A DNA stretch of 64,000 nucleotides. Source: Stereocaulon alpinum. Taxonomy: Eukaryota > Ascomycota > Lecanoromycetes > Lecanorales > Stereocaulaceae. The notes below the pieces were generated by a model. It had not been told where the DNA came from. It did not search any database and worked only from the letters and a program-made list of their open reading frames with translations. Positions within the stretch are counted from its first letter, which is position 1. Each line of letters begins with the position of its first letter. Shown here piece after piece: positions 1 to 10,604 of this stretch. Position numbers and translations under genes: made by a program. Location: positions 124,001 through 188,000 of the forward strand of contig JAEUBA010000037.1 in assembly GCA_018257865.1 (NCBI GenBank), written 5' to 3'.

Positions 1-2
1 TC

Positions 3-3000
3 AAGCCTACGGAACCCTACTTCATAGTCCCCCCAGGTTTTCGCAAAAATACATATTTTGTTGGCATGGATAAGGAATTACTGGAGCTAGATCGACGGCT
101 CTTCGACAAAAGACGGCGGGTTGGTACTGCAGCAGTATTGCTACATGGCCAGGCTGGTGGTGGCAAATCACACTTAGCTCGACAGTACATCTACGGAGAA
201 AATCGCAAGAAGTTTACCGGGGGTATATTCTGGGTTCCGGCGAGGTCAAGGGAAGAAAGACACCAACACTTCTGGAACATAAAACAAAAGGTTGTGGACC
301 GAGAAACCGATAACGCAGGGGACGAATCTACAATTGACGACTACATACGACTGGTAAAAGCATGGTTCGAAGCTCACCACAACTGGCTGATTATCTTTGA
401 TGGCGTCACAGTCGAGAGCGATGAGGATGTTACGGATCTTGCGGACTTCATACCGGACAGCAAAGATTGCAGCATAATTTACGTCTCAAGAGCTAAGAAC
501 CTTGAGTCACGGCAACGGCTACTGCGGCCATTCCCTATCAAGATTGGTGCATTGAAAGAAGAAGAGGCCAAAAAATTATTGTTTAAGGAGCTACACATCA
601 AGAAACCATCTGAAGCAGAAAGGACCAAGGCCACAGACTTGGTCAAGAAAGTTGGCGGTCTACCATTAGCCATCGACGCCATTAGTCGCCGCATTGCTGA
701 CACTCACGAACCACTTGCTAAGTACAAGTTATCGTATTCTGGTGACGCAACACTCCAAAGTACATACAATGTGATATTCGACGACCTCCGACGCTTGGGC
801 CATTTAGAAGCCTTGAATTTAATCTACATCCTTTGCTGGTTCGCACAAGACCTACCCGTCGAGATGGTTCACCTTGGGCTCAGGATCCTCCGAGCAGAGA
901 AAGTAGAGGTGAGAGCTACCGAGACAGGAGGCAGGCCAGACATAAACACTACTTTTGGAGAATTGATGAGATACGCTCTTATAGAAAGGAATGAGCCAAG
1001 TGACAGCGGATCCATGTCATCAAGCCACGACAGCCTCAGCGAACCAGAACCGATTGATATGCTGAAGATCCATAGAGTGGTCCAGAGCTTTTGCTGTGAC
1101 TCACTGAATGCTGCAGGTCTGCTTCCACAATGGCTACGCTATGCAGTAAAACTTTTCTCCTTCTCTTATCAGCAAGCAGACGTCAAAATTCAGCATAAAC
1201 CTGATCCGGGTCGAGTCTCTGATTATCGGTGGTACAAGGTGCATGGACAACGCCTCTGGGACCATACTGTGTCTTACGAAAGCAGCACTCAGCCACTGGA
1301 GAGCATAAGAGAGGAGCTGGGTCTAGTGATCGTACAGATAGATGAGGAGATTCGTCTGCGGCAGCCTAATTCATCCCAGGAAAGTTTGAGCAATGGCGTG
1401 TTCCAGACATCAATCTTTGACAGGACGAGCAGCAGCTCCGACAACTCGATACCAGGACCCACAACACCCAACTATCGGCCAACTCCACCTCCATTGGTGA
1501 ACGAGAACGAGTATGGATTTCCCAAGTCGATTCCTCCCATCGACTCTCCTGGAAGTTTTGGTATTACAACACCGCGAAGGGAAGTTCACATACTCGGCTC
1601 AGACTACGGTGATCCTAGCTACGAAAGCGATCGAGAAGGGCATCCTACCTCCCATCCTATGGACCATAACCTCTCAGATATGACTGCACGGCCTCCGCCT
1701 CGTACTCGTGCCCCAACGGGAGAGAGCCACAATGAAGGATGGCAACTTGTGGAATCAAGCAGAAAGCCTAGGAAGCCTGCCCGTCGTGATCTAGGAAGCT
1801 TCCGTCCTAGGCCTGTAAGAGCGCAAGTGGATACATCTACAGTGACTCGGAAAGAGGAAGATAGAAAGCCTCACCGAAGAGAGTCATCGCCTGCTCTCAA
1901 GTCTCTTCAGAAGGTCCAGTCGCAGAGTCCCTCACCGCCAAGGAGTGGCATTGCTTCACTCTTCCATCGCGGGCCCCGAGAGCCAATCACTACTGCGACG
2001 CAACCAACTTGGGCTGGCGTGGCTGCTGGCAAGACTGGGCAGAATGCGCGGCCAGGCAGCAACCCTTCAGCTGGCCCCCAATCTGGTCCATCGATCACGC
2101 CTATACAAGTAGAGCGAGGAAGATCACGTGAAAGCTTGAAAAGCCGGCAAGGCAATGCTCAGCCCTCACCTCTGGCGTCGGAACTCGTACCGTCTCAGGC
2201 ACCTACTGGGATTGAGAATGTCCGCACAAACCCTACTAATAATGGCTACTCTAGTAGCTTGCCGCCTGCAGGCTTCCGATACAGCACTCCCTATCCGGGG
2301 TCTACTTCTAGCTTGACTCAAATACCGCAGGGACGACCGATGAATAACAATTCTACACCCTACTATACACTGCCTCCTCTTGGGCCTAATTCAGCACCTC
2401 TTCCCATTGACGAAGGTATTACAATAACATCCAAACGTCCTCTTCCTACAGACTTCCGTGAAACTTCACCACCCCAACCTTTTCATACACCTCCTTCCAA
2501 TCAGCCTTCACCTCTGAATCGAGCCAGCCCTTACCAACAACCAACATACGATGCTCCATATCCACCACCAGTGATACCTGCCGGATATTATTCCCAGCCA
2601 ATGTCCCGCGATCATTCTCATCAATCCCGTGGCTCCCTTGCTGAGACAGAACCAATACGCTACCCCTCCACCTACTCGCCTTTCTTGCCACCAACCAACG
2701 ATATAACACGCGAGCGCTACCCAGACGGCCGAGCCTTCAGCAAATCTCCCAAAACCGGCTTTGCCATCCCAGCCTACCCTCAACCACCCTCATCCAGAGT
2801 CTCACCCCACGACCTCTCCCACACAGGCGGCTGGACATCAGCCTCCCCTCCACCAGCCGGCTACGACATGGCCATGTCCCGCTCCTCGTCCGGTCCCGGC
2901 GTAGCAGTCTACGGAACACCCGGCGGCATCGTCCCCTTCGAGAACACTGGCGTAGTCCAGTTCGGCGAGCACCCACCCGTCAGTGTGGCTGAAGCACGAC

Positions 3001-3287
3001 GACGTGCCGAAGAGCAAGCACTAAAGCTCCGAGAACAGCAGAGGGAGATAGAGGTCCAAAGAGAGATGAATGATGAGCGCTACCGCCGACACCAGATTGA
3101 GCAGTTTGAGCGTGCCAGGAGGGGGAGTACGCCGTATCCGAATATCAATCTTATACCTACCATGAGTAATAATGATGATTTGCAGAATATGGTGGGAGTA
3201 AGTAGGCCTAGGGGGTTGAGTGCACCAGAGACGGATGGGCCCGTTGGGTTGGGGGTTCGAATACCAGGACATAACCCGAAATATTGA
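3..3287 (+). CDS. STAND/NB-ARC NTPase with long disordered tail, 5'-truncated by window edge
   Basis: The first ATG in the window is at 66, but the frame is open to base 3 and the residues before that ATG (FIVPPGFRKNTYFVG) match the usual linker leading into fungal NB-ARC domains, so the gene starts outside the window. Counting from the ATG, a P-loop (GQAGGGKS) lies near residue 30, a Walker B-like strand (WLIIFDG) near 107, an R-type sensor strand (IIYVSRA) near 138 and a GLPLAI motif near 200. A winged-helix-like stretch follows, with HRVVQ near 340. Residues about 430-1000 are Pro/Ser/Gln-rich and probably disordered, and a charged, coiled-coil-like helix rich in Arg, Glu and Gln sits near the C-terminus. 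STAND proteins are usually signal-dependent switches, often in non-self recognition. The N-terminal effector domain is missing, so the function cannot be assigned. No TPR or WD repeats are visible. Confidence 0.8.
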   Translation, partial: KPTEPYFIVPPGFRKNTYFVGMDKELLELDRRLFDKRRRVGTAAVLLHGQAGGGKSHLARQYIYGENRKKFTGGIFWVPARSREERHQHFWNIKQKVVDRETDNAGDESTIDDYIRLVKAWFEAHHNWLIIFDGVTVESDEDVTDLADFIPDSKDCSIIYVSRAKNLESRQRLLRPFPIKIGALKEEEAKKLLFKELHIKKPSEAERTKATDLVKKVGGLPLAIDAISRRIADTHEPLAKYKLSYSGDATLQSTYNVIFDDLRRLGHLEALNLIYILCWFAQDLPVEMVHLGLRILRAEKVEVRATETGGRPDINTTFGELMRYALIERNEPSDSGSMSSSHDSLSEPEPIDMLKIHRVVQSFCCDSLNAAGLLPQWLRYAVKLFSFSYQQADVKIQHKPDPGRVSDYRWYKVHGQRLWDHTVSYESSTQPLESIREELGLVIVQIDEEIRLRQPNSSQESLSNGVFQTSIFDRTSSSSDNSIPGPTTPNYRPTPPPLVNENEYGFPKSIPPIDSPGSFGITTPRREVHILGSDYGDPSYESDREGHPTSHPMDHNLSDMTARPPPRTRAPTGESHNEGWQLVESSRKPRKPARRDLGSFRPRPVRAQVDTSTVTRKEEDRKPHRRESSPALKSLQKVQSQSPSPPRSGIASLFHRGPREPITTATQPTWAGVAAGKTGQNARPGSNPSAGPQSGPSITPIQVERGRSRESLKSRQGNAQPSPLASELVPSQAPTGIENVRTNPTNNGYSSSLPPAGFRYSTPYPGSTSSLTQIPQGRPMNNNSTPYYTLPPLGPNSAPLPIDEGITITSKRPLPTDFRETSPPQPFHTPPSNQPSPLNRASPYQQPTYDAPYPPPVIPAGYYSQPMSRDHSHQSRGSLAETEPIRYPSTYSPFLPPTNDITRERYPDGRAFSKSPKTGFAIPAYPQPPSSRVSPHDLSHTGGWTSASPPPAGYDMAMSRSSSGPGVAVYGTPGGIVPFENTGVVQFGEHPPVSVAEARRRAEEQALKLREQQREIEVQREMNDERYRRHQIEQFERARRGSTPYPNINLIPTMSNNDDLQNMVGVSRPRGLSAPETDGPVGLGVRIPGHNPKY

Positions 3288-3772
3288 GGTAGAGTTGCTT
3301 GTAAGTTGGAAGTCTGCGTTAGGGTCTGGAATGTATGATATGGATTGATATGTCGCATCTGGCTTGTTAGCATCGCGATCCGGTATTGTGTAATTATAGC
3401 ATATGCATAGCTTAGGGCGGCAAAAGTCGTTTGAGCGTTCACAGCATGTTTGAAGCGTTACTTTGTTTTGTTCGATCTAGAGGGAGATGTTTCCAGCATC
3501 CACATACACCAGATATTGTTCAATATGAGAGAATTGCATGCATTTCGCTTTCACGGGGAAGAGGGAAGCCAACAACTGACAGCTAAAGCTCGTCGTCCAC
3601 CTAGACGACACAGTGTAGACTGACTCACTCAACCCATCCAAATCCATTACATTCGCACGGCAGAAACTCAAATGAATTGTATCTCAACCCTCTCCTCGCT
3701 CAATGCTCTCAGCTAGTAATACAGCCGCCCCCCTTGCACTTTTCATCTTCCCCTCAGTAAGCGTCCATCCCC
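3288..3772. other. Intergenic, convergent 3' ends
   Basis: This gap separates the STAND gene (plus strand) from the small LEA-like gene (minus strand). Both end here, so it should hold two 3' UTRs. I see no coherent coding or RNA gene. Confidence 0.6.
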
Positions 3773-4329
3773 TCACATCTTACTCTTAACCTCCTCCGCC
3801 TTCCCCTTAGCAGCCCCACTCATCTCACTCGCCTTCCCCTTCGCCTCGCCCGCCAATTCCTGCGCCTTCCCCTTCGCGCCCCCAGTCGTTTCCTGTGCTT
3901 TACCCATCGCTTCCCCGCTCATACTTTGTGCCTTGCCCATTGCCTCCCCGCTCATTTCTTTGGCTGAGCCTTCGGCTTTGTTGGCGTTGAGGCCGACTGT
4001 GGATTTTATGGTTTGGGTGGCTTGTTCTGTAAATATCATGCGAGTGTTAGCGAGCTTGTACGAGTGTGGAATAGTATAGCCGAGATTTTGTAAACAATGA
4101 CGGCATTGAGTGTTCAGTGTTGAGCGAGGGAAGGGAAGACAGGGTAGGGAAGATACATACGTCCTTTCTCAATAGCGTCAACGGCCGCATCGCCTACTTT
4201 CCGGTTCACCTTCTCGACCGTCTCCTCGACTGCTGATTTCCTCGCGATGGGCGTGGTGCTGAGGAAGCGAGCCGGGGTGGTGCGGGTGAGAGAAAGGAGG
4301 GTGGAGCGGGAGATGAGTCTGAATGACAT
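3773..4329 (-). CDS. Small LEA-like/CsbD-like repeat protein, probably mitochondrial
   Basis: The gene has two exons, 4161-4329 and 3773-4026, joined across a 134-bp GTATGT...ACAG intron. The phases agree and give 140 aa. The N-terminus (MSFRLISRSTLLSLTRTTPARFLSTTPIARKS is its composition: Arg/Ser/Thr-rich, no acids) looks like a mitochondrial presequence. The C-terminal half consists of about five 11-residue repeats of the type GxAKGKAxEMS, Lys/Ala/Gly/Glu-rich and amphipathic, resembling group 3 LEA or CsbD-like stress proteins. In that class the helix forms on drying and protects membranes or proteins. The role is inferred from composition only. The gene ends facing the STAND gene. Confidence 0.75.
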
Positions 4330-4990
4330 GGTTGCTATCGAACTGTTGAGAATAGGTAGATTATTTTAGGGTTGAGAGGTGCAATTGGATGGTTTCTTGG
4401 AGGTTCTTGGTGGTGTAGGGAGCTGTGCTGAATTGGCAGAGGCAAATTGCCATGTTGCCGCAGATGGCATTCTACGTCATTGCGGTTAGCTTGATGGGGT
4501 TACGGGGGGTGGGAGTAGTGGATGCGTGAAGGGGAGGGCCGAGGTTGAGATGTGGTGAAAACAAACGAGGACCGGGAAATATTTCGTGAGCTATGCACCA
4601 CATATTTGAGGAGAATCTGGGAAATATCGAGCGTGTCGTGGAAGACTTCAATGCTAAGTCTTATGTAGATGGAGATGTTCGCGTTGTGGAGGATGAAGAT
4701 GGAGAGGGACAGCCATGGAGGTCTGGTCTTAAATTAGACTCAGGTGAGTAGGTAAAGCAAGTACTTGCATTTCTTCAATTCGTGTTCATATCTGCAGAAA
4801 CAAAGCAAGTTCGCAATAAACAATTGGAAGCCTCCAGTGGTGTCATGCTTTTGCATATTTTTCCGTCTTTATCGAATTGTACACCGTGGCAGTCAACTCA
4901 ATTACCCTTTCATTATCACCGACCAATCTCCAGCCGTTACCTCCTGTTCTACATTTAAAGGCCACATCCATCTCCCCAGTAACGTGGTAA
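4330..4990. other. Gene-free stretch upstream of the LEA-like gene
   Basis: This holds the presumed promoter of the minus-strand LEA-like gene, then about 500 bp where no frame keeps coding character. A plus-strand open frame over 4765-5247 mirrors the coding-like minus strand and is treated as a shadow. Confidence 0.5.
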
Positions 4991-4998
4991 AAGCTCGC

Positions 4999-5836
4999 TC
5001 AATATCCTCCTCTACCGCCCCTTTTCGAAGGTGTAGCTCCCTCCCCACTAGGCCCACCACTTCTGAATCCAACCCACGGCAATGGCTCCCAGTTGATTCG
5101 ATAATGGGGCCCATGCCCATTCGCTTCATCCTCAGTCCCATCTTCTTCCTCCTCTCCGCCTCCCCCTTCCTCTTGAACATATGTTCTCTGTGCTGCACTG
5201 GAGTTGCCTGGAAGTTCGGCGTTTGCTCCTCCGTCAGAGCTATCTGAAAGAGAAAGTGTGTTTCTCGTGAATGGGCCATTGAATCTGAGCAGATGTCCGC
5301 AGTCATACGGCCTTGCGGGGTAGCTTGTATTGTGAGAATCGTCAAATCTGAAGGCAAGCACAAACTTTCGCGAAAGGGTTCTCCCCTGGCCTTCCCGAGC
5401 ACGGACTTCGAGATATTCATTAGGAGAACTAGCCCCAATATTGTGATACTCTGAAGCGGCACTGATCTATGGGGCGCCAAATGTCCGCAGGAGCGATTTG
5501 CTTGTGAGAGCGAGGCATGCTACTGATGCTGGCGAAAGAGATAATGGTTGCTGTCCCTCCTTCGGCCTCTCACGTGGTCTCCCACTCGACGTTTCTTCCA
5601 GAGAGCACTTCGATCGCTGCTTCGCCGAACCTTGAGCATGGAATAAATGCTAGGAATGGAAACACGCAGAAGGCGAAGACATGCGACTCTGCCGGACGCT
5701 GGTGCTGAGAGTGGCGCGTTCCAGAATGCGCGGAATTCCTGTCTTCGGCCTCTGAAAAGTTTTGTCGTCCGCTTTCACGCGCCGTGCTGGTTGCGAGGGA
5801 GATGAGTCTTGCCTCACCCAGGGGTTTTCTCGGCAC
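4999..5836 (-). pseudogene. Unrecognised coding-like exons, possibly a broken secreted-protein gene
   Basis: On the minus strand a frame from about 5465 to 4999 reads as ordinary protein: it contains SEYHNIGASSPNEYLEV and FVLAFRFDDSHNTSYPARPY, then a Gly/Glu-rich acidic part and a Gly-rich end. A GTGAGA donor follows the segment FAFCVFPFLAFIPCSRFGEA (around 5570-5660), and an acceptor just before the SEYHNIG segment restores the phase, so two exons of one gene are plausible. I could not find a convincing start upstream, and the frame is interrupted in the 5840-6160 stretch. No family is recognised. It may be a real small gene or a relic. Confidence 0.35.
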
Positions 5837-5968
5837 CGTCGCCCTGTGGTGGAGCCAGTGGATCCTTGTTGGGAGAATTGAGGTAGATGTGTGGGCCGAG
5901 GGCGTTGGAGCGGGTTCGTGGCACCCAAGAACTTTCCGCTTCTAGAGGGGGGCATTGGCAACCAGGTC

Positions 5969-6163
5969 TCAACCTCTGTGAGAACCAAGAACCAGACCAG
6001 GACCACTTGTCCAGTCTCGCGTATTCTGAGCAAAATGGTCATATGGCCACAGCGACTCCACGAAAACAGACCTTCGCGAACCAGAGCTGCTGCTCGCTTG
6101 ACACAGTTTAACGTCATGCCCAGGACGAGCAAAGTCATGTTGTGATGTCAGCAAAAGGGTCAT
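5969..6163 (-). pseudogene. Copy of the dispersed GPExDxKL exon family
   Basis: This 64-residue minus-strand frame begins near a GCTGAC branch-like site and contains ARPGHDVKLCQ, which aligns with the GPEHDLKL block seen at about 8.65, 9.98 and 11.3-11.6 kb. The rest (SSGSRRSVFVESLWPYDHF) is not shared with the other copies. It is probably one exon of a decayed family member. Confidence 0.35.
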
Positions 6164-6169
6164 CTCCCA

Positions 6170-7470
6170 ACAGCATCACGAGGAACATCAAATGGACAGC
6201 CATTTCTGTTTTCTATTGGATACTATAAATGCTATGTAGGCACTGAGCAAGCCTCGACCTACTAGGTTTGAACGCCTTTCTAATATGACCATCCCCAACA
6301 GAGCACAACACTCATCTTCTGAGCCTTCTGGAAGAGGCCACTCATGCCTATACTTAAGCTCTGCACCTCGTACTGAGTATTTTTCATTCCTAGCAGAGCT
6401 TCAACCTCGGGACAAAGAAGACGAAGCGATGCTTCCCAGGACTCCACGACTCATGACTATCTGAACAGTGCCATGAAGCTTGCCGGCCGCTCGTGGAATC
6501 ATTGATGCCGTGGCACTTAGAATGACGTGAGACCGTCATGTGATCGTGGTAACCAGGAAGGGGGATCATGGCCTGCAGGTAGGCAAAGCAGGCCGAAGGC
6601 ATACACCTCACGTGCGATTGACTCCGTTGCTCGATACAGATCCGGGTCTCTTGGGTCGATGGAGACTGGCAGTTATCTCGGAACCGGAAACTCCTCCTCT
6701 TCCACGGTCTCAATGTCGAATTCATGACTGGTCAGCAACGACCCACGTATTTGGCAAGAGGATCCATGCTATGAAGCCTTCCATTCTGGACTGGGTATAC
6801 CGACGAGTAACACCAGCTGTGATGACTCGCGACTGGATGCTGGATTCCTGGTATTACTACCCCACAGTATACTGTAAGATTATTTGGTGCAATGACGGCG
6901 TTATTCATGCTTGCGGTTGAGTTTAGATCCGTGTTGTTCACAGACGTGTTTTCATGCAAAGGTCTTGTAGCATCATAGGACACAAGGTCAAGAGCTGCTA
7001 CGGTGGTCCGTTTAGCTTCGTTGTGTGCGTCCGTTAGATCGGGATTATCAACGTCTTCTGAGGTCTTCAAGATTACTTGTTAAGTCCGCCTATCTCTAAT
7101 ACATGAGAAGGAAGTACTTGCCCACGAATCAAGAATCCATCGACATCCAGCACTAAAGCGGCTTAACTCAGCGCTCATGACGGATCAACGGAAATGAGTA
7201 AAGGGTGGTCTGTGAACATGAAGAGTTCACTGAGCGAACGCATGGAGGATATGAAGACTCTATCATTATTGTTTGTTGCTCACTATGATTGAAGAAACAA
7301 GTTAGCGTACAATGGGAACGAAATGACAATCAATGTCCGCGGGTGTTCCGCTTCCTGATCACCGTTGAAGAAGAAGAAACACGTCACCAATGCAATTTTG
7401 ACTGGTATTTGTGGGGTGTAACTTGGTTGAAATATCTAGCTAGAAAGTGCTACCAAAGGGGTTGGTGCTT
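6170..7470. other. Accessory stretch with weak minus-strand coding signal
   Basis: No complete gene is visible. A minus-strand frame at 6732-7070 has protein-like composition with several N-glycosylation sequons (ENTS, NNTD, NSTA, NNLT), and another at 6390-6725 is Arg/Ser/His-rich. Neither links to a start, a recognisable domain or clear neighbouring exons. I read the stretch as degraded gene material. Confidence 0.3.
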
Positions 7471-7472
7471 AG

Positions 7473-7730
7473 CTAAACAAATACGTGCTTCCTAGTCCCA
7501 ACACCGTCCTCGTCCTTCTCACCACCTCCAGTAAGGGTCTCAGCGGCGGAGATAGCTTTGCTAGAAGATCCAGATTTGCGGCCAGCAGTAGTGTTGGTTG
7601 TCTTTTTCTTCACGGCTCCGGTCCCGTGGTCGAACGAGGAAGCTTGCTCTTCCGTGTGGAAGCGAGAAAAGCGAGAAAATAGTCGAACAGGAACGAAGTT
7701 GATTACGAATGGCGCGGATGAAATAGACAC
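7473..7730 (-). other. Unassigned open frame overlapping a palindrome
   Basis: This frame of 85 residues has a Lys/Thr/Ser/Gly-rich part (VKKKTTNTTAGRKSG) and starts inside the left arm of the 7670-7806 palindrome. Its codon pattern is plausible but no family is recognised and no other exon can be attached. Confidence 0.2.
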
Positions 7731-7806
7731 GTGCTTGTGAATATCACGTGTCTATCTTATCCGCGCCATTCTAATCAACTTCGTTCCTGTTTGACTGTTC
7801 TCGCTT
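7670..7806. repeat. Large near-perfect palindrome (hairpin-forming inverted repeat)
   Basis: The left arm (7670-7733) and right arm (7745-7806) are reverse complements with only a few mismatches or 1-2 bp indels. An 11-bp loop separates them. Each arm ends at the loop with CACGTG. No transposase is nearby. The structure resembles a foldback element or MITE-like relic. Confidence 0.85.
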
Positions 7807-7809
7807 GGT

Positions 7810-8160
7810 ATGAGCTACTCCAATCAGCCCCCCGACTCCAATGATGCACAGTGCCAGGCGGGTTTTCGGTTCAGCAGCGATTGCTGCTGCCGCAGTCTGC
7901 CAGTGGTCCGGAGAAGGCTCCGAGAACACTGCCCTTGTCACAGCAGCCTGTGAATATGGGAATTGAGGAATGATTTCTCTCGTTTGGTCGTGGTTTCATC
8001 GATTTCGAAGAACAAGTCTTTGATATCGTGTTGGTGTTGTAATCCCGAAATGTCTTGAAGGCTCTTGATGAAAACGAGTTGTTTGAGGGCGTGGGTGCGT
8101 CTCATGCCTAGGACGGCTGACCAGTTGCCATATCCTTGATCTCAATAAAAGAGACTGGTA
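7810..8160. other. Gene-free stretch
   Basis: I see no gene, repeat or RNA signal here. Confidence 0.4.
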
Positions 8161-8700
8161 TTAGCCCTGGACCTCCAAGCCAGCCAACGGGCTGGCCACG
8201 AACCATTCTGGGTTCGATTGCGCTAACGAATTGATGGGTAGGCCTTGTTTCGCCTCTAGCTCGTCGGGGCCCCCCGGCTCAGACCATAGCCCCTGATCCT
8301 TTGCCCATACTTGACATTCGCATATGGCCTTGTTTGCGTGTGCTGGTCGAGTCTTGACGGTCAGGCGCAGTTCTTTCGGAGTCCCCTGAATCGTGCGGGA
8401 CAACATTGTTTGCGCCCGACTTCTCCGACCCTGCGCATTGCCCTGTGTTGTGAGCACAAAGCAGTCTTGTGAGTTCCAAGATTGATGACCATGCGGATAT
8501 CGACAAGTCGTCCCTTTTTGCGGTTCAATACTCAATCGCATTGGGTTAGATTCCTAATGGCGCTGGTATAACGGAGTAGCGGTTTCGTACTTTTCGTTCC
8601 CAGCACATAAGTAGCACGTTCTTGGCGGTCCAGGCAGTTTAAGGTCATGCTCAGGACCATTAGTGATGGCATAACCTTTCCTAGAAGTGTTAGCAACCTT
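8161..8700 (-). pseudogene. Second copy of the GPExDxKL exon plus a trailing open frame
   Basis: On the minus strand an acceptor-like GCTAAC...TCTAG at about 8690 precedes a frame reading AITNGPEHDLKLPGPPRTC and then CYLCAGNEKY before a stop near 8565. A separate 126-residue frame follows at 8161-8541. The block matches the copies at 6.1, 9.98 and 11.3-11.6 kb. The upstream paralogous exon lies at 8889-8990, so two exons of one decayed gene may be preserved in order. Confidence 0.4.
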
Positions 8701-8888
8701 GTCATTAGATCAGGGCTCAGTTGAAAGGAGCGATGAAGATGATGCCTTCTATTGTTCTACAAACAGGTATCAACATCGAACATGAAAGCCCACATTCCAG
8801 CTTGCCTTTTTCTTCAACACCACTTTATAGACCTTCGCCGTCTCGCTCTTTGCTGACCAGAGGATCTATATCTCGCTTGAGGTTGACA

Positions 8889-8990
8889 TCCCGAAAGACC
8901 ATGTCGCTTGGATTGAACATCGAAGTGGAACCGACAGGTGGAAATTCACAGGTGAACATGGACGCTTTTGACGTCATGAGCATCTCGATG
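8889..8990 (-). repeat. Paralogous exon fragment, copy 1
   Basis: This 102-bp stretch aligns without gaps to 11020-11121 (constant offset of 2131). The minus-strand peptides are similar (PPVGSTSMFNPSDMVF here, IPAVGSNSLFNPSTMVS there). A conserved reading frame with many synonymous-type differences points to duplicated coding sequence rather than a noncoding repeat. Confidence 0.65.
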
Positions 8991-9020
8991 CCCAACAAGT
9001 GGCTCGAGATGTGAACACAT

Positions 9021-9960
9021 CTAATGTACCTTGTGAGAGACGACGCCGTCTAGAAAGGAGTTGAACCCCTGTGCTTTGGTCATCTCTGATACCGTCTCGG
9101 CAGAAGCCATGAGGCAGACACGACGTACGTGAAGGGTCACCGCGACCCATTGGAGCTGGGCACGGACGTCTGCACTGGGATGTGCGGCTTTCCTCCCTGA
9201 GCTCCTGGGGGATGCGCTCCAGACCGCTTGCCGGCTGCTGCGGGGATAGCCTATCGAAAGGTATATCCCGCAGCGCAGAACGGTAAGCGGCCTAGAGGGT
9301 GTCCCCGCCACCCCAAACACCACCTCATTTGAGGGTGGCAACCAGCCACTCCACGGAGATGGTGCTATTTATATATAAGATGCCCAATGCCAGCGCGGGC
9401 GTGGCAGTACCCTTGGTGTCCAGCGTTCCAATACCCTTTCTCGTCCAGCGAGCAAATTCATCTTTCCACTCATACTCCAACAATATCGAAATTATTTGAT
9501 AGGGAAGCTGATTCTCCCACCGTTCATACGTCGGAGAAGGGTAGCTGATTGGCAGTGAAGGGCCGAAAGAAAGGGTGGATTTGCCTGAAACGTATCAGCG
9601 GAATTGCCGGAGATAGTGAGATGCTCGACGACCGAGAATGATAGCTTACCAATGGATCGACTGCCGATAACGGCCGTCTTGCGCTGCTTGGAGACGTGGT
9701 TGAGGAGGTCGCGGTGGGCGGTGTGGGTGCTACCAGCGAGAGAAGACTATCTTGATTTTCCAAGATGGCTTTTGGTGATTTGATGGCCTTTGATATGCTG
9801 ATGATTGCGAAAGCAACGCCAAAGAGCTCGAACCTGGGGCAGATGATATCGTATTTGCCGAAACGAGAGAGCGGAGCCACTCGAACGAACGATCTACTCC
9901 GTAGATGTTAGCAATGGTCGAACCAGCATAGGTAACAACTCGCACCTCTTGTCGAGCCAA
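9021..9960. other. Accessory stretch with overlapping minor frames
   Basis: Minus-strand frames at 9021-9341, 9524-9880 and 9730-9960 are open but carry no recognised motif and do not splice together convincingly. An inverted-repeat-like CCGCAGC/GCTGCGG pair lies near 9236-9275. Confidence 0.25.
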
Positions 9961-10030
9961 CTTTCCCTTCGCTGCAGCAGTTTAACGTCATACTCAGGAC
10001 AATCAGCAATGGCCATCTCCGCTCCTGAGA
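9940..10030 (-). repeat. Third copy of the GPExDxKL exon block
   Basis: On the minus strand a GCTAAT...CTCAG acceptor-like site leads into MAIADCPEYDVKLLQRR, homologous to the copies at 8.65 kb (AITNGPEHDLKL) and 11.3-11.6 kb. Confidence 0.45.
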
Positions 10031-10079
10031 ATATTAGCACCAGAAGTCCAGACAGTCACACATCCGTGGCGGTAATGGA

Positions 10080-10600
10080 GCATGAAAAATGTTTTCTATT
10101 ATTCTATGTCTAACTCTTTATCGCAACAACCTTAGCATCTTCTCGAACTTTTGCTTGTTCGTGGATACTTGATCCATGTCGGAAGCCATTCCCCCGAGCC
10201 TGCTGCTCCAGAGGCTAAGGCGGTTAGGACCTTTCGATTGTCTAAGAAGCCTAGGAGCTACGTCAACATCAAAAGTCAATTGAATCCATGAAGACATCGT
10301 CGACTTATAAGCACCCTATTCCTCGTAGTTCTCATCCAAGCGCACATCGCACGTTTCCCAAGACCTCAGCTTTCCATTTTCGCACGAGCATCGTCCAAGT
10401 AGACCTATGGCATCTGATCCTGCACCACCGCCACAATGTGATAGTGCACACGCAAGACGATACATGGCCCGGATCTCGAGCTGTTGACAGATCTCCTTGC
10501 GACTTCTGACAGAGAATGGTGGCACCGCCCGTGTATCGTTGATAACGATGCTTGATAGGGGACTTGAGCCCCTATTGAGGCAATGGCGGCCACATTGAAA
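10080..10600. other. Gene-free stretch
   Basis: Only short frames are present, with no motif or splice pattern I can support. Confidence 0.35.
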
Positions 10601-10604
10601 GTCT

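Noticed and set aside
4765..5247. 160-codon plus-strand frame
   Set aside because: It mirrors the more protein-like minus-strand frame at 4999-5465.
8205..8225. Second GGTTCGA box B-like site
   Set aside because: No cloverleaf can be folded around it.
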